Positions 8,475 through 17,472 of a stretch of 32,416 nt of DNA are shown here, piece after piece. The translations under genes were made by a program, and so were the position numbers. Every line of letters starts with the position of its first letter. The first letter of the stretch is position 1. The DNA comes from Alphaproteobacteria bacterium (GTDB taxonomy: Bacteria; Pseudomonadota; Gammaproteobacteria; JAGOUN01): contig JAGKWX010000021.1 in the NCBI GenBank assembly GCA_021151585.1, positions 1-32,416 of the forward strand, read 5' to 3'. The notes beneath the pieces are model-generated. The model was not told the origin of the DNA, ran no database searches, and saw only the letters and a program-made list of their open reading frames with translations.

Positions 8475-9058
8475 TGCAGTATGTACTAACACAACTTGTT
8501 TTTTATATTTTTAGCCTAATTTTAATAGTTTCCAGTCTTATGGTGACTTTGACACGTCGTTCTGTACACGCTGTGTTGTGGTTAATTCTTGCTTTTGTGG
8601 CAACAGCAGGTTTATGGATTTTAATCCAAGCAGAATTTTTAGGCTTAATTTTAGTGATTGTTTATGTCGGTGCCGTCATGACGCTATTTTTATTTGTTGT
8701 CATGATGCTAAATTTGGGTGATGAAAGTGGCAATAAGAGGTCATATGCTAGTTTGATAGGTTTTGCTGCAATTTTTTTAATCATGGCAGCTATTTTACTA
8801 GCGATGTACATGGTGCCTCAATTGACAAACGCAATAACTGTTCAAGCATCATCGGTAAACAATTTGACGCAACTTGGCTTAGCCTTGTTTAGCCAAGATA
8901 ATTTAAATGTAGAATTAGCTGCCGCGATTTTATTAGTTGCGATTATTGGTGCAATTTATTTAACGCATCGAAAGGATGGGTATCGCAAAAAACAGATTAT
9001 TGCCCAGCAGCATAAAGCAACGAAACACGATCGGTTGAAGATAGTTACTGATCTCTAG
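8474..9058 (+). CDS. nuoJ: NADH-quinone oxidoreductase subunit J
   Basis: NuoJ is a small membrane subunit of the proton-translocating arm, next to NuoH and NuoK. The 194-residue protein shows about five hydrophobic segments. It includes the family's conserved third-helix stretch (GLILVIVYVGAVMTLFLFVVMML without interruption in the sequence, around residues 55-77), where glycine and tyrosine allow the pi-bulge described for complex I. The C-terminal ~30 residues are basic and hydrophilic. The start overlaps the nuoI stop. A 74-bp gap with a palindrome separates it from nuoK, unlike the tight joins upstream. Confidence 0.95.
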   Translation: MQYVLTQLVFYIFSLILIVSSLMVTLTRRSVHAVLWLILAFVATAGLWILIQAEFLGLILVIVYVGAVMTLFLFVVMMLNLGDESGNKRSYASLIGFAAIFLIMAAILLAMYMVPQLTNAITVQASSVNNLTQLGLALFSQDNLNVELAAAILLVAIIGAIYLTHRKDGYRKKQIIAQQHKATKHDRLKIVTDL

Positions 9059-9083
9059 GTGTTTTGTGAGAAAATAACGACCA

Positions 9084-9107
9084 TCATGCCAGCCTTCGCT
9101 GGGGTGA
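9084..9107 (+). repeat. Short palindromic element between nuoJ and nuoK
   Basis: The sequence at 9084-9107 folds as TCATGCCAGC-CTTC-GCTGGGGTGA: a perfect 5-bp CCAGC/GCTGG stem on a CTTC tetraloop, extended by TCA/TGA pairs outside a mismatch and a G-U pair. It resembles in style the CATxCCxGC...GCxGG palindromes scattered between genes in many proteobacteria. Only one full copy is visible; the motif GTCATGCC at about 11424, between nuoL and nuoM, may be a fragment. Confidence 0.5.
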
Positions 9108-9132
9108 CATAGTAGCAAGTGAGACTTAAAAA

Positions 9133-9444
9133 ATGACAGCAATTCCTTTATCGTATTATTTAGCGCTCAGCGCCTTACTGTTCGGTATTAGCATTTCTGG
9201 CATTGTGATGAACCGACATCACTTAATTAAAACATTAATGAGCGTTGAGTTGATGTTATTGGCTGTGAACATCAATTTTGTTGCTTTTTCACAGTATTTT
9301 CATGATGTTGCTGGACAGATTTTTGTATTTTTTATTTTAACTGTAGCGGCAGCGGAGTCAGCGATTGGCTTGGCGATTATCGTGTTAGTTTTTAGACGCC
9401 GTGACAATATTGATGTTGTTAGATTGAATGAATTAAGAGGGTAA
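9133..9444 (+). CDS. nuoK: NADH-quinone oxidoreductase subunit K
   Basis: NuoK is a three-helix antiporter-like membrane subunit homologous to MrpC. The 103-residue protein has the expected three hydrophobic helices. The two conserved buried glutamates used in proton transfer are visible, one in LMSVELMLLAVN (about residue 39) and one in AAAESAIGLA (about residue 76). Its length is typical. The TAA at 9442-9444 is 4 bp before the nuoL ATG, whose Shine-Dalgarno (AAGAGG) lies in the last nuoK codons. Confidence 0.96.
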   Translation: MTAIPLSYYLALSALLFGISISGIVMNRHHLIKTLMSVELMLLAVNINFVAFSQYFHDVAGQIFVFFILTVAAAESAIGLAIIVLVFRRRDNIDVVRLNELRG

Positions 9445-9448
9445 ATTG

Positions 9449-11419
9449 ATGTTGCTATCCATGAAATCGTTAACCTTAATTATTTTGTTAGCTCCATTAT
9501 TAGGCGGAGTTATCGCTGGTTTGTTCGGAAAAATAATGGGCGCGCGTACTACCCATATTGTGACGATTGCAGGTGTGCTCATCAGTTTTATTTCGGCAAC
9601 TTATCTGTTTAAAAACATGATGTTTGATCTAGCAACGCAGCAAACATTTCACTTATATTCCTGGATGATCTCAGGTAAGTATCAATTTAATATTGGGCTG
9701 CTGGTTGATCATTTGACTGTGACAATGATGTTGATTGTTACCTTCGTTTCCTTGTTTGTGCATATTTACAGTATTGGTTATATGAAAGGCGATAGTGGCG
9801 AACCGCGTTTTTTTAGTTATATGTCTTTATTCACTTTTGCAATGCTGTGTCTAGTTACAGCAAATGATTTTATTTTATTGTTTTTTGGTTGGGAAGGAGT
9901 TGGCTTAGTTTCTTATTTACTCATTGGCTTTTGGTATGAGCGAGAATCAGCAGCGATAGGCGGTTTTAAAGCTTTTATTGTTAATCGTATCGGTGATATG
10001 GGGTTCTTATTAGCGATTGCCTGTGCTGTTGTGTATTTTGGTTCTGCTGACTATTTGGTAGTATTTTCTCAAGCTTCTGCAAAAGCGTATGATATGGTCA
10101 ACCTAGTGCCCGGTGTATCCGTTTCTCTTATGACCTTGATGAGTGTTTTATTATTTATTGGCGCTGCTGGTAAATCTGCTCAAGTACCTTTACATGTTTG
10201 GTTGCCGGAATCAATGGAAGGCCCAACGCCAATTTCTGCATTAATTCACGCGGCTACCATGGTTACCGCTGGCGTCTTTATGTTATGTCGTATGTCGCCG
10301 ATATTAGAATATTCAACGACAGCCTTAAGTATCATTTTGGTTATCGGTGCTGTGACGGCGTTATTTATGGGTTTAATTGGTATAGTGCAAAACGACATTA
10401 AGCGCGTTATTGCCTATTCTACCTTGTCGCAATTAGGTTATATGATGATGGGTGTTGGTTCAACAGCCTACGCCGCAGGATTATTTCACTTATTCACCCA
10501 TGCTTGCTTTAAAGCATTATTGTTTCTCGCCGCAGGGTCAGTTATTGTCGGCATGCATCACGAACAGGATATGCGAAAAATGGGCGGCTTATGGAAATAT
10601 ATGCCAATTACCTGGATGACTTTTTTGATTGGTGCTTTAGCGCTAACAGCAATTCCGCCTTTTTCAGGATTTTACTCAAAAGATACCATTATTGAAGCTG
10701 TGCATGCTTCGATGATTCCGGGGGCTTCTTTTGCCTATGTTTGTGCGTTAGCCGGCGCATTTGTTACTGCATTATATACGTTTCGTGCATTTTTCCTGAC
10801 TTTCCATGGTAAATCGCGTGCTGATCTTGCTCATGGGCATGTACAAGAATCACCCTGGACAATAACATTGCCGTTAATTGTTTTAGCCATCCCATCGATC
10901 ATATTAGGTTTTATTGGTGTTGGTGCTTTTGTTTTTGCAGATCCTAATGTTTTAAGTGATGCTCTATTTTTATTACCTAACAGTGATGTTTTATCCTCAT
11001 TGCGACCAGATTTTATTGGCGCTGGTCATATGATGTTGATGGCTGTCAAAACATGGTCGTTTTGGATGACGATCTTGGGTGTATTTTCTGCTATTTATTG
11101 TTATTGGCTACGACCATCTGCGGCAGATCATGTGCGTCGTTATTTTGGTGTTGTTTATACTGTCTTGGAGTGTAAATACGGTTTTGATACCTTTAATCAA
11201 AAATTCTTTGTCGACGGCATAAAAAAACTAGGTCAATGGGCATATCACGTGGTAGACATTCGTTTAATTGATGGCATGTTGATTAATACTTTAGTGCGTT
11301 GTTGTTTTGCCTGGTCGCGTTGGGTGCGTGGCTTACAATCTGGATTTGTTGGCCGTTATGCATTTGGTATGGTAGTGGGTTTGTTTGTCTTAATTTTTTT
11401 TGTTTTTTTAGTTAGTTAA
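9449..11419 (+). CDS. nuoL: NADH-quinone oxidoreductase subunit L
   Basis: NuoL is the distal antiporter-like proton-pumping subunit and carries the long lateral amphipathic helix. The 656-residue polytopic protein has the conserved helix-5 glutamate context WEGVGLVSYLLIGFW, the lysine-containing AAGKSAQVPLHVWLPESMEG stretch, and the HAATMVTAGV segment. A TTG at 9446 also lies in frame, but ATG 9449 is preferred: it stands about 8 nt after the AAGAGG Shine-Dalgarno. Its C-terminal region contains the extra helices that distinguish NuoL from NuoM/N. A 116-bp spacer follows before nuoM, longer than other joins in the operon. Confidence 0.96.
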   Translation: MLLSMKSLTLIILLAPLLGGVIAGLFGKIMGARTTHIVTIAGVLISFISATYLFKNMMFDLATQQTFHLYSWMISGKYQFNIGLLVDHLTVTMMLIVTFVSLFVHIYSIGYMKGDSGEPRFFSYMSLFTFAMLCLVTANDFILLFFGWEGVGLVSYLLIGFWYERESAAIGGFKAFIVNRIGDMGFLLAIACAVVYFGSADYLVVFSQASAKAYDMVNLVPGVSVSLMTLMSVLLFIGAAGKSAQVPLHVWLPESMEGPTPISALIHAATMVTAGVFMLCRMSPILEYSTTALSIILVIGAVTALFMGLIGIVQNDIKRVIAYSTLSQLGYMMMGVGSTAYAAGLFHLFTHACFKALLFLAAGSVIVGMHHEQDMRKMGGLWKYMPITWMTFLIGALALTAIPPFSGFYSKDTIIEAVHASMIPGASFAYVCALAGAFVTALYTFRAFFLTFHGKSRADLAHGHVQESPWTITLPLIVLAIPSIILGFIGVGAFVFADPNVLSDALFLLPNSDVLSSLRPDFIGAGHMMLMAVKTWSFWMTILGVFSAIYCYWLRPSAADHVRRYFGVVYTVLECKYGFDTFNQKFFVDGIKKLGQWAYHVVDIRLIDGMLINTLVRCCFAWSRWVRGLQSGFVGRYAFGMVVGLFVLIFFVFLVS

Positions 11420-11535
11420 AAGTGTCATGCCGTTTACAACTAAGGACTCAGTGTTATTTTAATAACTAAGTTTTATGACTGAGATATTGATTGAGCTGAG
11501 GCGACATGAGTGATGTTATTTAAAGGTTGAAAGCA

Positions 11536-13056
11536 ATGTTTGAAAATATTCCGTTATTAAGTCTTTTAATTTGGTGGCCAGTATTAGCCGCAATTGTTTT
11601 ATTGTTAGCTTCCAAGATTGTTCCAGATGCCATTATTAAGAGATGGTCTATACTGGCTTCTTTGGCAGAAATTATTTTTTGCATTCCCTTGTATCAACAT
11701 TTTGATGTCACAACCTATCACATGCAGTTTCAAGAATCACATGCCTGGATTCCAATGTTTGGTATTAATTATGCTCTCGGAATTGATGGGATTTCATTGG
11801 CTCTTATTTTATTAACAGCGTTTACAACATTTGTGGTAGTTGTTGCTAGTTGTAACTTGGTTCAAAAAAATCTTGCGCAATATATGGCGGTTTTTTTATT
11901 GGCGCAAGCGATGTTAGTTGGTGTTTTTGCTTCTTTAGATGCCATTTTGTTTTATTTATTTTGGGAAGCGATGCTAATTCCCATGTACTTAGCGATAGGT
12001 ATCTGGGGTGGTAAACAACGTAGTTATGCAGCAATGAAATTTTTTATTTGCATGTTTATTGGTTCTATATTTATGTTGCTTGCTATTTTATATTTGCACA
12101 GTGTTACTCATAGTTTTGAAATTGGAAAATTTTACGACGTTGTACTGCCCAAGCATGTTGAATTATGGTTATTTGCTGCTTTTTTTATCGCGTTTGCAAT
12201 TAAATTACCAATGTGGCCATTACATACTTGGTTATTAGATATGCATTCAGAATCGCCAGCAGGCGGCTCAGTTGTGTTAGCTAGTCTTATGTTAAAAATT
12301 GGTATTTATGGTTTTGTACGTTTTAGTATGCCAATTTTGCCATTGGCCAACAGAATTATGGCGCCAGTGATGATCACTTTAGCCCTGATTGCTATTGTTT
12401 ATGTTGGCATCATGGCTATTGTGCAGCGGGATATGAAAAAATTAATTGCTTATTCTTCTATTGCGCACATGGGGTTTGCCGTTTTAGGTTGTTTCATGAT
12501 TTATAGCATTATGCACGTCACTGGTGGCGTTGATGAAGCCTATATGAGTTTCGAAGGCGCTGTGGTGCAAATGATATCTCATGCATGTAATACAGGTGGG
12601 TTATTTTTGGCTGTTAGTATGATGCAGTATTGGGTCGGTAGTCGCGATATCAATGATTGGGGTGGTTTAGCGAAAAAAATGCCGATATTTTCAATATTTT
12701 TTATGTTGTTTGCTTTATCGAATGTTGGTTTGCCAGGTACCTCTGGCTTTGTTGGTGAGTTAATGATTATTGTTGGCGCATTTCACGCAAATTTCTATGT
12801 TGCTTTGCTAGCTTCAACAACATTGGTGATTGCTGCAGCGTATACCTTGTGGATGGTTAAAAAAATATTTTTTGGCCCTATTACGTGTCCAAAAGTTATG
12901 GCATTAAAGGATGTCGGTTTATCGGATATTTTCGTATTTATCTTATTATCGGTTGGTATTTTATTTGTTGGATTATATCCGCAATGGTTATTGGGTTTAT
13001 TGCATGCTTCGGTGGGTCAGTTATTAACTGACAGTTTACTATCTAGTGGTGTTTAA
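11536..13056 (+). CDS. nuoM: NADH-quinone oxidoreductase subunit M
   Basis: NuoM is the second antiporter-like proton-pumping subunit. The 506-residue hydrophobic protein has the helix-5 motif WEAMLIPMYLAIGIWGG and the lysine/histidine channel segment KLPMWPLHTWLLDMHSESP. A later conserved stretch reads QRDMKKLIAYSSIAHMGF. A TTG at 11527 is in frame, but ATG 11536 with AAAGG about 9 nt upstream is the better start. The spacer before it contains the self-complementary GTTATTTTAATAAC and an outer CTCAGT/ACTGAG pair (11447-11483), a possible weak hairpin. The stop lies 3 bp before nuoN. Confidence 0.96.
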   Translation: MFENIPLLSLLIWWPVLAAIVLLLASKIVPDAIIKRWSILASLAEIIFCIPLYQHFDVTTYHMQFQESHAWIPMFGINYALGIDGISLALILLTAFTTFVVVVASCNLVQKNLAQYMAVFLLAQAMLVGVFASLDAILFYLFWEAMLIPMYLAIGIWGGKQRSYAAMKFFICMFIGSIFMLLAILYLHSVTHSFEIGKFYDVVLPKHVELWLFAAFFIAFAIKLPMWPLHTWLLDMHSESPAGGSVVLASLMLKIGIYGFVRFSMPILPLANRIMAPVMITLALIAIVYVGIMAIVQRDMKKLIAYSSIAHMGFAVLGCFMIYSIMHVTGGVDEAYMSFEGAVVQMISHACNTGGLFLAVSMMQYWVGSRDINDWGGLAKKMPIFSIFFMLFALSNVGLPGTSGFVGELMIIVGAFHANFYVALLASTTLVIAAAYTLWMVKKIFFGPITCPKVMALKDVGLSDIFVFILLSVGILFVGLYPQWLLGLLHASVGQLLTDSLLSSGV

Positions 13057-13059
13057 GAA

Positions 13060-14496
13060 ATGATGACAACAATTTTTAATATTTATTTTACTGCCATATT
13101 GCCTAGCGCGTTTATATTAGTTCTCGCTTGCTTGGTTTTGTTACTTGCTGTTTTTTCTAAGCGCAAGGCTGATGATTGGGTTTATTACATAACGCAACTT
13201 GGTTTGTTAGTGACTATAGCCATGCTTGTTCAGCAGTATCATTATTTTTCTCATGCGGTTGCAATTGCGCATGATCGTTTTAGGATTGACCATTTTTCTA
13301 TCTTGGGCAGTCTTGCGATTTTATTATTAAGCATGGCTTCTTTATTTTTTTCGCGCCAGGAATTATCACAGCATAAGTTGCCTAGTGGCGAGTATTATTC
13401 TTTATGCTTGTTTTCAATTTTGGGCATGTTAGTCATGACCACGGCTTATCATTTTTTGACATTGTATATTGCTATTGAATTAATGTCTTTTCCATTATAT
13501 GTACTATGCGCTTATTATCGCGGATCGAATAAAGGCGTTGAGGCTTCATTAAAATATTTTGTTACCGGCGCTTTAGCATCTGGTTTTTTATTATATGGTA
13601 TTTCTTTAGTTTATGGTGTAACACATAGCTTGAGTTTCACCAATGTAGGCATGGCAATAACAAATATAACAGCTCATGACTCTGTTATGTTGTTGATTGG
13701 CCTTGCCTTTGTATTGGCAGGTTTTGTGTTTAAATTGGGGTTGGCACCTTTTCATATGTGGTTGCCTGATGTTTATGAGGGTGCTTCATCGAGCGTGGTT
13801 ACTTTTTTGGCGGCTGCGCCTAAAGTTGCAGCGTTTATTTTATTTCTTCGTTTGCTAGAAAGTGCTTTTGTGCCTGTTGCGGCACAGTGGGGTAACATGC
13901 TTGCCTTTATTGCGATTATCTCAATGCTTATTGGTAATCTTGCTGCTCTAACACAGAAAAATTTACGCCGAATGTTAGCTTATTCTTCTATAGCACAAAT
14001 GGGTTTTATCGTTATGGGCTTAGTGGTAGGCAATATCGTTGGTTTATCTGCTGCATTTTTTTATATGTTAACTTATGCGGTCATATCGCTTGCTGTTTTT
14101 GGAATAATTAGTTTGTTGAATGCTGAAAAACTTGAAGATTTGGCAGGCTTGCATCGTAATCATCCTTTTTTAGCTATGATGCTGTTATTGTTCATGTTTT
14201 CTATGGCTGGAATTCCACCTTTAGTTGGTTTTATGGCAAAACTGTCTATCCTGCTCGCATTAATTAACGCACATTATATTGCAATGACTATATTTATGGC
14301 GCTAATGAGCGTTGTGGGTCTGTATTATTATTTAAATATTGTCAAAGTTATGTATTTTGATGAGTCAACGTCATCATTGTCTCCACGCTTACATCGAATG
14401 TCGGTGTTGTTACTTGCTATGTGTGGTTTGTTTGCTCTATTAATCGGTTTGTTTCCAGCGTCTTTGTATAACCAATGTCTTTCTGCCTTAACTTAA
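13060..14496 (+). CDS. nuoN: NADH-quinone oxidoreductase subunit N
   Basis: NuoN is the third antiporter-like subunit, adjacent to NuoK. The 478-residue polytopic protein has the conserved IELMSFPLYVLCAYYRG segment with its helix-5 glutamate. It also has the K-containing GFVFKLGLAPFHMWLPDVYEG and the QKNLRRMLAYSSIAQMGF stretch shared with NuoM. Two adjacent ATGs (13060 and 13063) are possible starts. It ends the nuo run. No clear intrinsic terminator follows, and an independent promoter lies 62 bp downstream of the stop. Confidence 0.96.
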   Translation: MMTTIFNIYFTAILPSAFILVLACLVLLLAVFSKRKADDWVYYITQLGLLVTIAMLVQQYHYFSHAVAIAHDRFRIDHFSILGSLAILLLSMASLFFSRQELSQHKLPSGEYYSLCLFSILGMLVMTTAYHFLTLYIAIELMSFPLYVLCAYYRGSNKGVEASLKYFVTGALASGFLLYGISLVYGVTHSLSFTNVGMAITNITAHDSVMLLIGLAFVLAGFVFKLGLAPFHMWLPDVYEGASSSVVTFLAAAPKVAAFILFLRLLESAFVPVAAQWGNMLAFIAIISMLIGNLAALTQKNLRRMLAYSSIAQMGFIVMGLVVGNIVGLSAAFFYMLTYAVISLAVFGIISLLNAEKLEDLAGLHRNHPFLAMMLLLFMFSMAGIPPLVGFMAKLSILLALINAHYIAMTIFMALMSVVGLYYYLNIVKVMYFDESTSSLSPRLHRMSVLLLAMCGLFALLIGLFPASLYNQCLSALT

Positions 14497-14557
14497 GTAC
14501 TTTGTTTGAGCAGTAAGTAGTTTGTTAGATATAGCAGTCGCTAAATTTTTTTAAAAT

Positions 14558-14586
14558 TTGACAATCTTATAAACTTTGTCTATAAA
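14558..14586 (+). promoter_or_regulatory. Sigma-70 promoter for the receiver-like gene
   Basis: A perfect -35 TTGACA (14558-14563), a 17-bp spacer and a near-perfect -10 TATAAA (14581-14586) give one of the best promoter matches in the window. It would start transcription about 55 bp before the ATG at 14649. It shows that this gene is probably expressed apart from the nuo operon. A second TATAAT at 14609-14614 has no matching -35. Confidence 0.65.
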
Positions 14587-14648
14587 GATAAGCCGTCATT
14601 TTTTGGCATATAATATAAGTAAAAATTAAAATAAAAATAAGAACAATA

Positions 14649-15245
14649 ATGTCAAAAATATATTACCTTGTCATTGAAGATAGCATCGTTAGTGCTGGTT
14701 TTAAAAATATCTGGAATCAATATTCTCAGATAAAAAAAACTTATGATACTGCATATGATTATATTTTAGGATTAGATCTCAACAAATATGATCGTTTATA
14801 TGTAGTTTTAGATCGTGATTTAGGAGATTTGCATAAACGTGATGGCGTCGATTTGTTTTTTTTGATTAAAAATAAATTTAAACATCAATCATTTATTGTG
14901 AATTTTAGTAGTGATCCTCTTGGTTTTAATCAAGCGGTGATAGATAGACAATCTGATCATGATGCTAATGCTTGGTGTTTCGATTTTTATGTTACTAATA
15001 AAAATGTAATCCATGCTATTGAATGGATTAATAGACATGTTTCAACTAGTTCAAGTGCCACATTAAATACAGCCATTGAATGCATTAGATCTGCTGCGCA
15101 TAATTCTTCCAAAAAAACTCCTGTTGAGATTGTTCCCTTGGCAACGAAACCCTCTTGCTTTACTCGTTATTTTTGTTGTTTTAGAGCAGCTCATGTGCAG
15201 AATGTTAGAAAAGTTTCTCCCGCGTCGATATTATTAAATCATTAA
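14649..15245 (+). CDS. Orphan receiver-like protein with C-terminal cysteine cluster
   Basis: The 198-residue protein is not one I can name, but residues 1-130 follow the layout of a response-regulator receiver domain. The pattern is an acidic pair E10-D11 after strand 1 (YYLVIEDS) and D55 at the end of strand 3 (YVVLDRDLGD) followed by DGVDLF. S87/S88 follow strand 4 (FIVNFSSDP) and K118 follows strand 5. D55 would be the phosphorylated residue; D57 is an alternative. No DNA-binding output domain follows. Residues 131-198 are Ser/Thr-rich, then carry CFTRYFCCF (C170, C176, C177) beside basic residues, and end hydrophobic. The Cys cluster could bind metal or be lipidated in a host cell; both are speculation. 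It has its own promoter, sits just after nuoN, and faces the mla operon tail to tail. No histidine kinase is in view. Confidence 0.75.
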   Translation: MSKIYYLVIEDSIVSAGFKNIWNQYSQIKKTYDTAYDYILGLDLNKYDRLYVVLDRDLGDLHKRDGVDLFFLIKNKFKHQSFIVNFSSDPLGFNQAVIDRQSDHDANAWCFDFYVTNKNVIHAIEWINRHVSTSSSATLNTAIECIRSAAHNSSKKTPVEIVPLATKPSCFTRYFCCFRAAHVQNVRKVSPASILLNH

Positions 15246-15280
15246 CGTTGCTCCAGTGCATGAAGCTTGTATAACAAGTT

Positions 15281-15910
15281 TTAACTGCCTGATCCAGGTT
15301 TAAGTTGCCTATTAATAAATAGACTAGCTTGTTGACTCAGTAAATTAAAGTCTTTCGCATATCCCGTCATTAAAGAGCTGGGGTCATTGGCTTTTATTGG
15401 GCTCGTTTGGCGTAATCTTGTTGAGCCTAGTTGCGATATTTCGCCATTGGTTGAACTATATAAAGTAAACTCAATAGATACTACTGCGGTTGGATGCAGT
15501 TTATTTTGATAATCACCATAAAGCTCAGCGATGTTTGTCTGTAAAATATACTTCGCAGATGTCAAATTGTTAGCTGTAACCAATGAGCCATTGATTGATG
15601 GCGCTAATTGATGTTCAAGATAGTTTGTTGCTTCAGCATTAGGTGATATGAGAAAGCATCGATATGGATCAGTTAAATATTGTGAAGCCGAAATGCGATA
15701 GACAAAAAAGTTATTTGCAAATTGTGGCGCAATAGTAGTCGGCATCATGCGAATAATAGGTTGGTGCAATTCAGCGCTTGTTTTAGTGATTGTTGTCACA
15801 GGCAAGGAAAATGTTTCTGTTGCAGGCATGCTTTTGTGAGAGGCGCAAGCAGTGACTAGCATAGTTAATAACGCAATTGATTGTGTTTTAAAGTGGGTGC
15901 GTATTTTCAT
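15281..15910 (-). CDS. ABC-type transport auxiliary lipoprotein (PqiC/MCE-partner type)
   Basis: The 209-residue protein begins with a lipoprotein signal peptide and lipobox LVTAC (Cys at about 22), so it should be an outer-membrane-directed lipoprotein. The body has the beta-rich pattern of the ABC-transport auxiliary component/PqiC group: FFVYRISASQYLTDPYRCFL near 70-90, then an alternating strand region (AKYILQTNIAELYGDYQ). Such lipoproteins partner with MCE-domain transporters. Its ATG overlaps the mlaD stop by 4 bases (ATGA), so the two are translationally coupled, and it is the last gene of the operon. The family call is by pattern and context and is less sure than for its neighbours. 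Confidence 0.8.
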   Translation of the reverse strand: MKIRTHFKTQSIALLTMLVTACASHKSMPATETFSLPVTTITKTSAELHQPIIRMMPTTIAPQFANNFFVYRISASQYLTDPYRCFLISPNAEATNYLEHQLAPSINGSLVTANNLTSAKYILQTNIAELYGDYQNKLHPTAVVSIEFTLYSSTNGEISQLGSTRLRQTSPIKANDPSSLMTGYAKDFNLLSQQASLFINRQLKPGSGS

Positions 15911-16713
15911 TTTGATGGATCCATGGGTTTAGTTGGTTGGCTGAAAATAATTGCCGAAGGATTGTTTTTCAATGTATTGCTCAAAGAAGACAAATTTGTA
16001 CTTAAGTTGTTGATTTGTTGCATAGTCTCGGTAGTTTCTGTTAATGCTAGATTAATTTTTTCGCTTAAATTTGCAATTTGTGCGGCTTGTAAACTTTTTT
16101 CTAGAGATACAGTTAGTTTATCAATATCGTTGATTACTTTAGCAAAATCAATTTTATTGAAATTCGAAATAATATTGCCAATATTGTCAGTAATTTGTGT
16201 TAATGTGTTTGGTGTTGATGGAATGTAAATATGCTCAGGCTTCCATGATATAGGTAAGGCGGGAGATTGTTTTGGATTATCGACAAAATTTAGAGAAAGA
16301 AATGCATTGCCGACTAAATCCTGTGTCGCAAGGCTGGCGCGTAATCCTTTGGCAACGTAAGTTTTAATCGTTTCGTCAACATGTTCTGCATTCGTGTCTG
16401 CATGGTGTAATTGTTGAGTTAGTGAAAATTGCACATAAATATAACGCCGTGCTTCGCTTGAGGTGTTGTTGATTTTATCGCCATAGACATCGCTAACCAT
16501 ATCAATGGCCGTTACCTTGCCAACATTTACGCCACGATATTTAACTGGAGAGCCAATATTTAAACCTTGCACAGATTCATCAAAATATGTTTCGGCTAAA
16601 ATCGTATGTTGAAATACATGCCCCATGCCTAATAAGATAAGGAACATGAGAGCGAGTGCAACGCTAGCAAGTGTAAATGCGCCGACTTTGAAATAGCTGG
16701 TCCGATTATTCAT
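15907..16713 (-). CDS. mlaD: MCE-domain phospholipid transport protein MlaD
   Basis: MlaD-type proteins are inner-membrane-anchored, hexamer-forming substrate-binding subunits that shuttle phospholipids between membranes. The 268-residue protein has one N-terminal transmembrane helix (about 10-31), then an MCE domain from ~38 with the hallmark VQGLNIGSPVKYRGVNVGKV. After this comes a long helical/coiled stretch (residues ~180-250) of the kind that builds a periplasmic needle in longer MCE proteins. It is longer than E. coli MlaD (~183) and closer to the MlaD-like proteins that pair with PqiC-type lipoproteins. The start is 3 bp from the mlaF stop. Confidence 0.93.
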   Translation of the reverse strand: MNNRTSYFKVGAFTLASVALALMFLILLGMGHVFQHTILAETYFDESVQGLNIGSPVKYRGVNVGKVTAIDMVSDVYGDKINNTSSEARRYIYVQFSLTQQLHHADTNAEHVDETIKTYVAKGLRASLATQDLVGNAFLSLNFVDNPKQSPALPISWKPEHIYIPSTPNTLTQITDNIGNIISNFNKIDFAKVINDIDKLTVSLEKSLQAAQIANLSEKINLALTETTETMQQINNLSTNLSSLSNTLKNNPSAIIFSQPTKPMDPSK

Positions 16714-16716
16714 GTT

Positions 16717-17469
16717 TTAATCCTTTTTTCGTTCAGGTAAAGTAAAAAATTTTTTAACGAAAGGAATGTCGACCTCATGCATAAGATAAGGGATGCTTCC
16801 TTGAGCGATAATTCGTTTATCATTTAGAATAATAGCACGCTCCGCAATAGATGTAATCGTCGCTAGTTCATGAGTAATAATTATAAAGCTGATATTAAAG
16901 GTATGTGCTAATTCGGCAATTAAATCATCTAAATCATTATGGCTAATTGGATCTAGACCAGCTGATGGCTCGTCTAGAAAAATGATGCCGGCGTCTAGTG
17001 CCATCGCTCGCGCAATCGCAGCACGTTTCAACATGCCGCCACTGATATTGGCGGGGTAAAAATTAGCATATTTTTCCAATTGAACCATGCGAAGTTTTAG
17101 TAGGGCGCATTCAATTGCCAAGTCATGAGCTAGATTGGTGTGTGCTTTGATAGGTAATAAAACATTTTCCAGCAAAGTTAATGAGCTTAATAGTGCACCG
17201 CTTTGAAACATCACACCCATATTTTGATGAATCATTTTTTGGCTGGCATTAGATGCTTGGGTAATATCAATGCCATTAATAAAAATATGACCAGAGGTTG
17301 GTTGTTCAAGGCCGATCAGATGACGCATGAGTGTTGTTTTGCCACAGCCTGAGCCACCTAAAATTGTGAACACTTCGCCAGGACGCACTTCAAAATTAAG
17401 ATCATATAAAACAGGATAGTCGTCATAACCAATGTGCAAGTTTTCTACTTTGATACGAGGGGTTGTCAT
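16717..17469 (-). CDS. mlaF: Phospholipid ABC transporter ATP-binding protein MlaF
   Basis: This is the cytoplasmic ATPase driving MlaE/MlaD lipid transport. The 250-residue protein has Walker A (GGSGCGKTT, about 38-46), the Q-loop (MFQSGALLSSLTLLEN), the signature NISGGMLKRAAIARA and Walker B with IIFLDEPSAGLDP, followed by the switch histidine in ITHEL. The MLKR after the SGG signature is characteristic of the Mla ATPases. It lies between mlaE and mlaD with 3-bp gaps, so the operon order is mlaE-mlaF-mlaD-lipoprotein. Confidence 0.96.
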   Translation of the reverse strand: MTTPRIKVENLHIGYDDYPVLYDLNFEVRPGEVFTILGGSGCGKTTLMRHLIGLEQPTSGHIFINGIDITQASNASQKMIHQNMGVMFQSGALLSSLTLLENVLLPIKAHTNLAHDLAIECALLKLRMVQLEKYANFYPANISGGMLKRAAIARAMALDAGIIFLDEPSAGLDPISHNDLDDLIAELAHTFNISFIIITHELATITSIAERAIILNDKRIIAQGSIPYLMHEVDIPFVKKFFTLPERKKD

Positions 17470-17472
17470 GAC

